From the NCBI GenBank assembly GCA_002493325.1, contig DKYL01000031.1, positions 1-19,708 of the forward strand: a DNA stretch of 19,708 nucleotides, read 5' to 3'. This stretch comes from Ruminococcaceae bacterium UBA7101. GTDB taxonomy: Bacteria > Bacillota > Clostridia > Oscillospirales > Acutalibacteraceae. The notes beneath the pieces are model-generated. The model saw only the letters and a list, made by a program, of their open reading frames with translations. It did no database searches and had not been told where the DNA came from. Below are positions 8,273-14,728 of the stretch, in pieces. The translations under genes were made by a program, and so were the position numbers. How positions within the stretch are numbered: the first letter of the stretch is position 1; each line of letters starts with the position of its first letter.

Positions 8273-8327
8273 TTGACAAGCTGTTTGCCAACATTATATT
8301 TGACATTTTGTTTATATGTGTTAAAAT
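8273..8327 (+). promoter_or_regulatory. Tandem promoters for the DUF2238-like gene
   Basis: The nearer promoter is TTGACA 8300-8305, 16 bp, TAAAAT 8322-8327. A second set, TTGACA 8273-8278, 16 bp, TATATT 8295-8300, overlaps its -35 box, so ATTTGACA occurs twice 27 bp apart. Confidence 0.6.
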
Positions 8328-8356
8328 GAGATATATTTTGTATTTGAGGTGCGCTT

Positions 8357-9037
8357 GTGGCTTATAAAATAAAAAAAGACCCTATAAAAAAAATACCTAA
8401 AGCACAGCTTGTTTTCTGGCTGATTGTCAGGGTGTCCATGCTGATTTGTGCTGCATATTCCTTCATCCACGGTGATGTGGTTATGGGATTTGAGAGTGTA
8501 TTTTGTTTCATTTTTACACATTTGTGGGATATGTTTCAGGTGTTCGGCAACGGCAGCTTTATTGAGGAGGTTCCGCCCCTCAGCCAGACAATGCTTAATG
8601 TCATTATTTTTGTAGGTATTGTTATCGGCTCCTATTTCGGACTGTTTGACAGTATTTCGTGGTTTGACAATATGATGCATATATTGTCAGGCTTTGTATG
8701 TGCCGTGTTCGGCTATGATTTTGCAGTGATTATTCAGAGGAAAAAAGGGCAGTGCGCAGCAACCCTTGCCGCAATTTTTGCAATTATGTTTGCACTTTCC
8801 ATTGCCGTTGGCTGGGAGTTCTATGAATTTTTGATGGACTATTTGCACGGGACAAACCTTCAGCTTTCAAAGGCAGGACCCGAAACCGCTATGTTTGATC
8901 TTTCAAAGTATAATAATGAGTACGGCTATCTCGGTCTTGTTGACACAATGACGGATATGATGATGAATGCTGTCGGCGGCTTAATCGGTATGGTGTTTAT
9001 GATTGTGCTCAGAAACAGGAAAAAGAAAAATATGTAA
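8357..9037 (+). CDS. DUF2238-like (YjdF-type) polytopic membrane protein
   Basis: A 226-aa integral membrane protein with about six helices (roughly 17-38, 42-60, 78-97, 105-125, 132-152 and 198-218). Intramembrane polar motifs match the DUF2238 pattern: WFDNMMH (Asp...His) near 108, GWEFYEFLMD near 155, and LVDTMTDMMMNAVGG near 195-209. Those acidic and His residues suggest metal binding or a catalytic site inside the membrane, but the family has no proven activity. It starts with GTG, preceded by TGAGGT at 8345-8350. It ends in a basic tail (RNRKKKNM), consistent with a cytoplasmic C-terminus. It shares a divergent intergenic region with the acyl-CoA ligase, so a link to lipid metabolism is possible but unproven. 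Confidence 0.78.
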   Translation: MAYKIKKDPIKKIPKAQLVFWLIVRVSMLICAAYSFIHGDVVMGFESVFCFIFTHLWDMFQVFGNGSFIEEVPPLSQTMLNVIIFVGIVIGSYFGLFDSISWFDNMMHILSGFVCAVFGYDFAVIIQRKKGQCAATLAAIFAIMFALSIAVGWEFYEFLMDYLHGTNLQLSKAGPETAMFDLSKYNNEYGYLGLVDTMTDMMMNAVGGLIGMVFMIVLRNRKKKNM

Positions 9038-9079
9038 ACAAACAACACCCAAAGGTTAATCCTTTGGGTGTTGTTTGTT
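9037..9079. terminator. Bidirectional terminator overlapping the end of the Xre gene
   Basis: Perfect 19-bp arms at 9037-9055 and 9061-9079 with a TTAAT loop. The left arm begins at the last base of the DUF2238-like stop codon, and the right arm is the last codons of the convergent Xre gene, so the hairpin also encodes the Xre C-terminus (NKQHPKD). Confidence 0.85.
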
Positions 9080-9295
9080 AGGTAATTCTTTATATGTGTC
9101 AGTGAATCCTAATAAATAGTCTGCTGAAACATTATAAAATTTGCAGATGTCCATTAGTTTATCAATAGGTAATTTTCTTTTTCCGCTTTCATATAGTTGA
9201 TATTGTTGTCGGGTTATGTTTAAAACTTTTGCAACATTTTCTTGTTTTAAATCAGAATCTTCTCTTAAATCTTTCATTCTTTTTGTGTAATGCAT
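9056..9295 (-). CDS. Xre-family helix-turn-helix repressor
   Basis: A 79-aa cytoplasmic DNA-binding protein. Residues 5-60 form an HTH_3/Cro-CI domain: MKDLREDSDLKQENVAKVLN, then ITRQQYQLYESGKRKLPIDK (recognition helix TRQQYQLYE) and the stabilising helices with the family signature FYNVSADYLLG. The start at 9295 (MHYTKRMKDL) is chosen because GAGGTG lies six bases upstream; the in-frame ATG at 9355 would run across the promoter. It is divergent from two tiny genes, and two palindromes lie over both promoters, so it almost certainly represses itself and them. No protease, recombinase or effector domain is attached. Confidence 0.88.
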   Translation of the reverse strand: MHYTKRMKDLREDSDLKQENVAKVLNITRQQYQLYESGKRKLPIDKLMDICKFYNVSADYLLGFTDTYKELPNKQHPKD

Positions 9296-9313
9296 TGTTT
9301 TCACCTCAAAAGA

Positions 9314-9369
9314 ATTATACCACGCATTTAAATAAATGCTTGACAATGCATTCAAATGAATGCTATAAT
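9314..9369. promoter_or_regulatory. Divergent promoters with twin operators for the Xre repressor
   Basis: Operator 1 is GCATTTAAATAAATGC (9324-9339) and operator 2 is GCATTCAAATGAATGC (9348-9363). They share the form GCATTY-AAAT-RAATGC and are 24 bp apart centre to centre. The rightward promoter is TTGACA (9340-9345) and TATAAT (9364-9369); its -35 lies between the operators and its 18-bp spacer contains operator 2. The leftward promoter has an extended -10, TGGTATAAT (core 9314-9319), beside operator 1. Occupancy would block both. Confidence 0.82.
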
Positions 9370-9397
9370 CATTGAAAGAACATTAAGGAGCAAAGAT

Positions 9398-9583
9398 ATG
9401 AAAAAATTTAAAATACCTATGGTTTATCAGCCGTCAATAAATAAAACAATAAGATTTCCGATTGATGTGGTTGATGAAATAGAAAAAGCTATCGTTTGCA
9501 AAAACTGTACATTTACAGCTTTTGTGATAGCTTCAGTAAGATTTTCACTTGAAAATTTAAAGGATAATGAGGAAACAGTATGA
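9398..9583 (+). CDS. Small ribbon-helix-helix-like protein
   Basis: A 61-aa protein. After a short basic N-terminus, KTIRFPIDVVDEIEKAI is typical of the beta-strand and first helix of ribbon-helix-helix DNA-binding proteins, followed by a turn (CKNCT) and a second helix FTAFVIASVRFSLENL. RHH proteins of this size are commonly antitoxins or small plasmid/phage regulators. The start at 9398 (MKKFKIPM) follows AAGGAG at 9385-9390; an ATG 14 codons upstream lies inside the promoter region. The gene overlaps the next one by 4 bp (ATGA), so the two are translationally coupled. RHH membership is inferred from pattern only. Confidence 0.68.
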   Translation: MKKFKIPMVYQPSINKTIRFPIDVVDEIEKAIVCKNCTFTAFVIASVRFSLENLKDNEETV

Positions 9584-9819
9584 AATCGGATGAATTAAAA
9601 AGTACAGAGGAATACTGCAGGCTGAAAAAGCTAAGACTTGAAGCAACAGATAATTTTGAATATATTAATCTGCTTACTTTGCGGCTGCTTATATTTGTTA
9701 ATTCAACTGATTCAGATATATATGATTTTGAGGATGTATTAAATAATATAAGACTAACTGTTGATGACTTATATAAGTATTGCCTTGAATACAGAGAAAT
9801 GCTTAGAAAATATAGCTGA
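9580..9819 (+). CDS. Hypothetical 79-aa protein, partner of the RHH-like gene
   Basis: I do not recognise this family. It is a 79-aa, charged, probably all-helical soluble protein: a basic helix near 10-20 (YCRLKKLRLEAT), a hydrophobic helix (INLLTLRLLIFVN), an acidic middle (STDSDIYDFEDVLNNI) and a C-terminal helix rich in Tyr and Leu (DLYKYCLEYREMLRKY). It has no signal peptide, membrane segment or catalytic motif. Its ATG overlaps the stop of the RHH-like gene, implying stoichiometric expression with it under the Xre operators. It could be the effector or toxin of a small module, or a phage-remnant accessory protein; sequence alone does not decide. Confidence 0.6.
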   Translation: MKSDELKSTEEYCRLKKLRLEATDNFEYINLLTLRLLIFVNSTDSDIYDFEDVLNNIRLTVDDLYKYCLEYREMLRKYS

Positions 9820-9830
9820 ACATAATCGTA

Positions 9831-9882
9831 GGGGCGGATAGTATCCGCCCGATGAAGTATTTTTGTTTCGTTAAAAATACTT
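9831..9882 (+). repeat. REP-like palindrome and second hairpin after the small-gene pair
   Basis: GGGCGGAT (9832-9839) and ATCCGCCC (9843-9850) form a GC-rich hairpin, sharply different from the AT-rich surroundings. GTAGGGGCGGAT...ATCCGCCCG resembles palindromic repeats dispersed in many Clostridia genomes (recollection, not a search). A second hairpin, AAGTATTTTT (9855-9864) with AAAAATACTT (9873-9882), follows directly. Either could end the upstream transcript. Confidence 0.6.
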
Positions 9883-9913
9883 ATAATTATTTTGACAAAT
9901 TTTTTCATAGCTA

Positions 9914-9942
9914 TTGATTTCGGCAATATTTTACTGTATAAT
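9914..9942 (+). promoter_or_regulatory. Promoter of the DUF1846-pyrG operon
   Basis: TTGATT (9914-9919) and TATAAT (9937-9942) are 17 bp apart. Transcription should begin near 9949, leaving a leader of about 120 nt that contains two hairpins. A TTGACA at 9892-9897 is too far from this -10 box to serve it. Confidence 0.65.
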
Positions 9943-9954
9943 GTGTAAGTACAG

Positions 9955-10053
9955 ACGGTTGTACAGCAGTGCAGCCGTTTTTTGTATTTATTAGTCAAAG
10001 GGGACTATGCAGGGGTAAACTGCCTCTATATAGTCGCCTTTATATATTTTTTG
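9955..10053 (+). promoter_or_regulatory. Structured leader with two terminator-like hairpins
   Basis: Hairpin 1: 9955-9964 pairs with 9969-9978 (10 bp, two G-U) around loop AGCA and runs into six T (9978-9983). Hairpin 2: AAAGG 9997-10001 with CCTTT 10037-10041, GACTAT 10003-10008 with ATAGTC 10030-10035, and inner GCAG 10009-10012 with CTGC 10020-10023, followed by ATATATTTTTT. The two lie between the promoter and the ATG at 10071, suggesting attenuation or a short regulatory RNA. I could not match it to a known riboswitch class. Confidence 0.55.
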
Positions 10054-10070
10054 TGCTATGAGAGGGAATT

Positions 10071-11534
10071 ATGTTTAAGACAGGCTTTGACAATGACAAG
10101 TATTTACAAATGCAGTCCGAAAGAATTAAGGAGAGAATAAGCGAATTCGGCGGCAAGCTTTATCTTGAGTTCGGCGGTAAGCTTTTTGACGATTACCACG
10201 CATCAAGAGTTCTGCCCGGTTTCCAGCCCGACAGCAAGCTGCAGATGCTGCTGCAGCTCAAGGATCAGGCTGAGATTGTAGTTGTAATCAGTGCTGAGGA
10301 TATTGAGAAGAACAAGGTTCGCGGTGACCTTGGAATTACATATGATGTTGATTTGTTCAGACTGATTGACGCCTTCAGAAGCAGGGGACTTATGGTTGGC
10401 AGTGTTGTGCTTACAAAATATGTATCTACTGCCAAGGTTCAGGCATTTGAAAGAAAGCTCGAGCAGGAGGGTATTCCATTTTATCATCATTATCTTATTG
10501 AGGGCTATCCTGCAAATATCAGCAAAATTGTCAGTGATGAGGGCTACGGCAAAAACGATTATATTGAAACCACAAGAGAGCTTGTTGTTATCACTGCACC
10601 GGGACCGGGCAGCGGAAAAATGGCTACCTGTCTTTCACAGCTTTATCACGAGAATAAAAGGGGGATTAAGGCAGGCTACGCTAAGTTTGAAACCTTCCCG
10701 ATATGGAATATTCCGCTTAATCACCCTGTTAATATTGCATATGAGGCAGCAACAGCCGACCTTAATGATGTTAATATGATAGACCCGTGGCACCTTGAAG
10801 CCTATGGTAAAACCACGGTTAATTATAACAGGGATGTTGAAATTTTCCCTGTTCTCAAGGCAACCTTTGAAAAGATTTATTCAAAGTGTCCTTATAAGTC
10901 ACCTACTGATATGGGTGTTAATATGGCAGGCAACTGTATTTTTGACGATGAGGCTGTAAGTGAGGCTTCAAGGCAGGAGATTATCAGACGCTATTATCAT
11001 GCCTGCTGCAATACCCTGAAGGGCGGAACAAAAAAGGATGAGATTTATAAGCTTGAGCTGCTTATGAACAACGCAGGCTTAACCGTTGAGGACAGGCTCT
11101 GTGCCAAGGCGGCTGAGGAGCTGGCAGAGGAAACAGGTGCACCCGCAGCAGCCATTGAGCTGAATGACGGCACAATCATTAAGGGCAAAACCTCTGATTT
11201 GCTTGGCTGTGCATCAGCTATGCTGATTAATGCACTCAAGTATACTGCAGGTATTGACAATGAGGTCCTGCTCTTGCTGCCTGAGGTTATCAAGCCTATA
11301 CAGGAGCTTAAGATAAATCATCTTCGCAATAAAAACCCAAGGCTTCATACAGATGAGGTGCTGATTGCACTTTCTGTTTCGGCAGTAAGTGACAGCAATG
11401 CAAAGCTTGCATTAGAACAGCTTAAAAAGCTGAAAAACTGTGAAATGCATTCCTCTGTTATGCTGTCGCAGGTGGATGAAAGTCTGCTGAAAAAGCTTGG
11501 TGTTCGAGTAACCTGCACAGCAGTCAAGGACTGA
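10071..11534 (+). CDS. DUF1846 (UPF0371) family protein
   Basis: A 487-aa soluble protein matching DUF1846 along its whole length. The opening MFKTGFDNDKYLQMQSERI and EFGGKLFDDYHASRVLPGF are family hallmarks. A glycine-rich loop APGPGSGKMA at 176-185 resembles a nucleotide/phosphate-binding loop inside an alpha/beta domain. The C-terminal third is helical and rich in Ala, Leu and Glu. The family is widespread in Firmicutes and structurally characterised, but no enzymatic activity is firmly assigned that I know of. It has an AGAGGGAAT ribosome site just before the ATG. It precedes pyrG by 57 bp without a strong terminator, so the two are probably co-transcribed, hinting at a nucleotide-related role (inference). 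Confidence 0.85.
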   Translation: MFKTGFDNDKYLQMQSERIKERISEFGGKLYLEFGGKLFDDYHASRVLPGFQPDSKLQMLLQLKDQAEIVVVISAEDIEKNKVRGDLGITYDVDLFRLIDAFRSRGLMVGSVVLTKYVSTAKVQAFERKLEQEGIPFYHHYLIEGYPANISKIVSDEGYGKNDYIETTRELVVITAPGPGSGKMATCLSQLYHENKRGIKAGYAKFETFPIWNIPLNHPVNIAYEAATADLNDVNMIDPWHLEAYGKTTVNYNRDVEIFPVLKATFEKIYSKCPYKSPTDMGVNMAGNCIFDDEAVSEASRQEIIRRYYHACCNTLKGGTKKDEIYKLELLMNNAGLTVEDRLCAKAAEELAEETGAPAAAIELNDGTIIKGKTSDLLGCASAMLINALKYTAGIDNEVLLLLPEVIKPIQELKINHLRNKNPRLHTDEVLIALSVSAVSDSNAKLALEQLKKLKNCEMHSSVMLSQVDESLLKKLGVRVTCTAVKD

Positions 11535-11591
11535 TAGCTGATAAAGAGGATGAAAATCCCCTTGATATATTCTAATAAGGGAGTGGTCGGA

Positions 11592-13202
11592 TTGAACACA
11601 AAATACATATTTATAACAGGCGGTGTAGTTTCGGGACTTGGAAAGGGTATTACAGCCGCATCCCTTGGGCGTCTGCTCAAGGCAAGGGGCTTAAAGGTCA
11701 CTGCACAGAAATTGGATCCTTACTTAAATGTTGACCCCGGTACTATGAACCCCGTTCAGCACGGCGAGGTGTTTGTTACTGACGACGGAGCTGAAACTGA
11801 TTTGGATTTGGGTCACTATGAAAGATTTATTGATGAAAGCCTTTCCCAGAACTCAAATCTCACAAGCGGCAGAGTGTTCTGGAAGGTTATCAGCGATGAG
11901 CGCAAGGGTGTTTACGGCGGTCAGACGATACAGATTATTCCCCATGTTACAAACGAAATCAAACACTATATTTCAAAAAATGCCGAAAGCGGAGCAGATG
12001 TATGCTTTGTTGAAATCGGCGGCACAATCGGTGATATTGAGTCACAGCCTTTTATTGAGGCAATACGTCAGTTTGCTGTTGATGTGGGCAGGGAGAACTG
12101 CCTGTTTATTCACGTTACGCTTGTGCCTTATCTTGCAGCATCTGATGAGCTGAAATCAAAGCCTACACAGCATTCTGTTAAGGAAATGCTTTCACTGGGT
12201 ATTCACCCTGATATTATTGTCTGCCGTACAGAGCATCCGCTGACAGATGATATCAAAAATAAAATTGCACTTTTCTGTAATGTGGACAAGGAATGTGTTA
12301 TTGAAAATAATAACTGTGATATTCTCTATGCCGTGCCGATGATGCTACACGAGCAGAAAATGGACGAGGTTGTTATTAAAAAGCTTGGTCTTGAATGCGG
12401 TGAAGCAGACCTGACCGACTGGACAGAAATGCTCAATGTATTAAGAAATCCGAAGCAGACGGTTAAAATTGCTATGGTCGGCAAATATGTAGAGCTGCAC
12501 GATTCCTATATTTCCGTTAATGAGGCATTAAAGCACGGCGGAATTGCCACAGGCAGCGCTGTTGACATACACTGGATTGACAGTGAGAGCCTTGAGGGTG
12601 ATGCTGATGTTACTGAAATCCTTGGTGATATGGACGGTATTCTTGTGCCGGGCGGCTTTGGCTCACGTGGTATTGAGGGCAAAATAAGAGCCTGTGAGTA
12701 TGCAAGAACAAACGGTGTTCCGTATCTCGGTATTTGTCTTGGTATGCAGATCGCCATTATTGAATATGCACGTCACGTTCTTGGTCTTGAGGGTGCAAAT
12801 TCTGCTGAGATTAATCCGCAGACAAAATATCCTGTTATTGATATTCTGCCCGAGCAGAAGGATGTTACCGATATGGGCGGCACAATGCGCCTTGGTCAAT
12901 ATCCCTGCACACTTAATCCCGAGTCAAAGGCATATGAGCTTTACGGTGCATCTATGATTTATGAGCGTCACCGTCACAGATATGAGGTTAATAATGATTA
13001 CAGGGCAGAGCTTCTGAAGCACGGTATGATTTTTGCAGGTACATCACCTGATAATCATATTGTTGAAATGGTTGAGATTCCTGAGCATCCGTGGTTTGTG
13101 GCAGGGCAGTTTCACCCTGAATTCAAGTCAAGACCCAATAAGCCGCATCCGCTTTTCCGTGGCTTTGTTACCGCTGCAAAAAAACACAGTGAGGAAAAAT
13201 AA
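11592..13202 (+). CDS. pyrG: CTP synthase
   Basis: Makes CTP from UTP, ATP and glutamine, the last step of pyrimidine nucleotide synthesis. The N-terminal synthase domain starts KYIFITGGVVSGLGKG (P-loop) and has the family's FVEIGGTIGDIES and LDPYLNVDPGTMNP segments. The C-terminal class I glutamine amidotransferase domain has PYLGICLGMQ with nucleophile Cys382 and GQFHPEFKSRP with the catalytic His-Glu. At 536 aa from the TTG at 11592 it matches the usual length (about 535-545). That start is favoured because an AAGGGAG site lies nine bases upstream and homologues begin M-x-TKYIF. An in-frame ATG at 11550 directly abuts its GAGG and would add 14 atypical residues. No GGG start or leader like the Bacillus pyrG reiterative-transcription attenuator is apparent just upstream. 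Confidence 0.96.
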   Translation: MNTKYIFITGGVVSGLGKGITAASLGRLLKARGLKVTAQKLDPYLNVDPGTMNPVQHGEVFVTDDGAETDLDLGHYERFIDESLSQNSNLTSGRVFWKVISDERKGVYGGQTIQIIPHVTNEIKHYISKNAESGADVCFVEIGGTIGDIESQPFIEAIRQFAVDVGRENCLFIHVTLVPYLAASDELKSKPTQHSVKEMLSLGIHPDIIVCRTEHPLTDDIKNKIALFCNVDKECVIENNNCDILYAVPMMLHEQKMDEVVIKKLGLECGEADLTDWTEMLNVLRNPKQTVKIAMVGKYVELHDSYISVNEALKHGGIATGSAVDIHWIDSESLEGDADVTEILGDMDGILVPGGFGSRGIEGKIRACEYARTNGVPYLGICLGMQIAIIEYARHVLGLEGANSAEINPQTKYPVIDILPEQKDVTDMGGTMRLGQYPCTLNPESKAYELYGASMIYERHRHRYEVNNDYRAELLKHGMIFAGTSPDNHIVEMVEIPEHPWFVAGQFHPEFKSRPNKPHPLFRGFVTAAKKHSEEK

Positions 13203-13213
13203 GATAAACATAA

Positions 13214-13249
13214 AAGCAGTACGTATAAAGCGGAAGTGCCGTAACGAAG
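13214..13249 (+). repeat. Inverted repeat copy A, downstream of pyrG
   Basis: A 36-nt element starting 11 bp after the pyrG stop codon. It matches, in inverted orientation, the 37-nt element just after ptsI (14814-14850) at 28 of 37 aligned positions, with fully conserved ends (AAGCAGTACG and GTGCCG-TAACGAAG) and a variable middle. Both copies read outward from a gene end in the same sense as that gene. Confidence 0.65.
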
Positions 13250-13344
13250 TTTTGTTTAAAATTATTGTTTCTACTATAATTGTGTTTAAAGTAGCATAAA
13301 AGATGTTCTAAATAAATATGAAAAACTAAATATAATGCAACAAG

Positions 13345-13385
13345 ACCCACCATGACATCTTTCACTTAAAAGTGTCATAGTGGGT
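13345..13385. terminator. Hairpin downstream of pyrG, first copy of the flanking repeat
   Basis: ACCCAC-C-ATGACA (13345-13357) pairs with TGTCAT-A-GTGGGT (13373-13385). The single C-A mismatch becomes a G-U pair in minus-strand RNA. Its right arm lies in a 19-nt sequence (13369-13387) that recurs exactly at 14761-14779. It is the best candidate for ending pyrG transcription, although the T tail is weak. Confidence 0.6.
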
Positions 13386-13402
13386 TACATATTTTCAATA
13401 TA

Positions 13403-13428
13403 AAAGATTTATGCTATCATAAATCTTT
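13403..13428 (-). terminator. Terminator of the membrane-anchored protein gene
   Basis: A perfect 11-bp stem AAAGATTTATG (13403-13413) with CATAAATCTTT (13418-13428) and loop CTAT. On the minus strand it is followed by a U/A-rich tail, 25 bp beyond the stop codon of the 349-aa gene. Confidence 0.68.
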
Positions 13429-13453
13429 ACCATATAGTTAATAAATATATTTT

Positions 13454-14503
13454 TTACTCTTCTTTAGTATTTTCAATACTGCTAATAACATTTCCTTTTG
13501 TATCAATGGTAACTTGAAACTTTGTTCCTGCACTGTTATCAACATAAAAAGTAAATTTCCCATCCGCAAAGTATATTTTATCAACTGCGTATACTTCTCC
13601 GTCATTGTATGATGTTAAATCAATAACTTGATTGCCTTCTAAATCATAAAAATATGAAATCTCATCAGCAACTTTACTGCTGTAAAATGAATCACTAACT
13701 GCAAATAATCCATCACCTATCGGACCCACAATATTATATTCCGTACCTTCAACAATCATCTTAGTTTCCATTGTATTAGTATCAAGAATATAAAAATCAC
13801 TTCTGAATTCTTCAAAAGGAATACCACCGATAGAATATCTATCCTGAATTAATAAGTGGTTTCCGTATTTAGTTTCTTTTCTTAAAGAAGTAAAAATAAA
13901 ATATGATTCGTCATTGTAATAAGCTTTTTTATTTTCTGCATTATATATTATTGAACAGTTGTTATTACCGTTCCAACTAACATCTTTTGTGATATCAGTA
14001 TAAATACAAAAACAGCCATCAGCAACATATTTAAAAGTACCGTAAATATTATCACTTTCATACTCATTAACTTCCACATCATCTATTCCAATTGTTGAAA
14101 TTCCAGGAAGACTTATTTTTATCAAACCTGTTTCTTTATCTATAAACGGCATATCGGAAGTTGGCTCTAACAACCATTCGTTATTTTTAATAACACCTAT
14201 TTCGATTTTAACATCATCATATGTTTCTTCCTGATTGGCAACAAGTTCGTAAAAGTCACCATTTTTATTGGAACCTGTTGCTAATATTTTATCACAACCT
14301 TCACTTAGTTTGATTGCTTCACTTGTTGTTTCAACGATTGTAACATCCGATTGGGGTTCCAAATATTCTATTTTATTTGGGTCAACAGTGTTTTCATTGT
14401 TATCAGAATTATTTTGAATATCTACAAATGCATAAATAATTGTACTGATTAAGAATAAACCCATTATTACTATTGCAATTATTGTACCTTTTTTCTTTTC
14501 CAT
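13454..14503 (-). CDS. Hypothetical membrane-anchored extracytoplasmic protein
   Basis: I do not recognise this 349-aa protein. Residues 1-5 are basic (MEKKK) and 6-28 form one transmembrane helix (GTIIAIVIMGLFLISTIIY), after which there is no cleavage motif or lipobox, so it is probably a signal-anchored protein with a large outer domain. A Asn/Asp-rich linker (about 30-45) leads to an acidic, Tyr- and Gly-rich, beta-strand-dominated region with loosely repeated units such as FYELVANQ, FYILDTNTMET, YFYDLEGNQVIDL and FTFYVDNSAGTKF. These suggest a beta-propeller-like or WG-repeat-like fold (low certainty). The start at 14503 is fixed by AAGGAG seven bases upstream; in-frame codons further up run through the leader hairpins. 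The gene is visibly more AT-rich than pyrG and ptsI on either side. Confidence 0.72.
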   Translation of the reverse strand: MEKKKGTIIAIVIMGLFLISTIIYAFVDIQNNSDNNENTVDPNKIEYLEPQSDVTIVETTSEAIKLSEGCDKILATGSNKNGDFYELVANQEETYDDVKIEIGVIKNNEWLLEPTSDMPFIDKETGLIKISLPGISTIGIDDVEVNEYESDNIYGTFKYVADGCFCIYTDITKDVSWNGNNNCSIIYNAENKKAYYNDESYFIFTSLRKETKYGNHLLIQDRYSIGGIPFEEFRSDFYILDTNTMETKMIVEGTEYNIVGPIGDGLFAVSDSFYSSKVADEISYFYDLEGNQVIDLTSYNDGEVYAVDKIYFADGKFTFYVDNSAGTKFQVTIDTKGNVISSIENTKEE

Positions 14504-14694
14504 CTTTTTTCTCCTTATAATAAAAAATGCGTACAGCAAAGCCGTACGCCAAAAAACGCATAGCTCAACTGTCGCCAAACATCCAACATATTCGTCAAAA
14601 AACGGTATGCTTTTAGAGCATGCATTTTTATCAAAAGATAAAAACAGCACACCTATTTTTGACTTAATTATTCAGTTGGATATTTGGCATTTAC
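14504..14694 (-). promoter_or_regulatory. Long structured leader with intrinsic terminator (candidate riboswitch/attenuator)
   Basis: In minus-strand RNA, GCCAAATATCCAAC (14688-14675) pairs with GTTGGATGTTTGGC (14587-14574), 14 bp with one G-U. Inside, a 17-nt arm (14663-14647) pairs with 14610-14594 at 15 positions, and TTTTTATC/GATAAAAA forms an inner hairpin. About 24 nt beyond the closing stem, GCGTACGGC-TTT-GCTGTACGC (14549-14529) then A and six U form a terminator ending some 10 nt before the AAGGAG site. ATGCGT (14561-14556) could instead pair with ACGCAT (14532-14527), breaking the terminator. The class is unknown to me. Confidence 0.68.
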
Positions 14695-14723
14695 ATTCTA
14701 TCATAAAGAATGATTTTTTTCAA
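14695..14723 (-). promoter_or_regulatory. Promoter of the leader and membrane-anchored protein gene
   Basis: On the minus strand TTGAAA (14718-14723) and TAGAAT (14695-14700) are exactly 17 bp apart. The expected start near 14688 coincides with the first base of the closing stem of the leader structure, supporting the idea that the leader is a complete RNA domain. Confidence 0.68.
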
Positions 14724-14728
14724 CATAA

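Noticed and set aside
9296..9355. Twenty-codon upstream extension of the Xre gene
   Set aside because: It covers the operators and both promoters. The start at 9295 has a good ribosome site and matches HTH domain boundaries.
9943..10070. T-box, SAM, TPP or other known riboswitch in the DUF1846 leader
   Set aside because: No T-box AGGGTGGNACCGCG-like sequence or other recognisable conserved core is present; left as an unclassified leader.
11550..11591. ATG at 11550 as the pyrG start
   Set aside because: Its GAGG abuts the ATG with no spacing, and the extra 14 residues are absent from CTP synthases; the TTG at 11592 fits better.
14504..14650. N-terminal extension of the membrane-anchored protein by 49 codons
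   Set aside because: It would translate through the leader hairpins and terminator. The ATG at 14503 has an AAGGAG site and begins a proper signal anchor.
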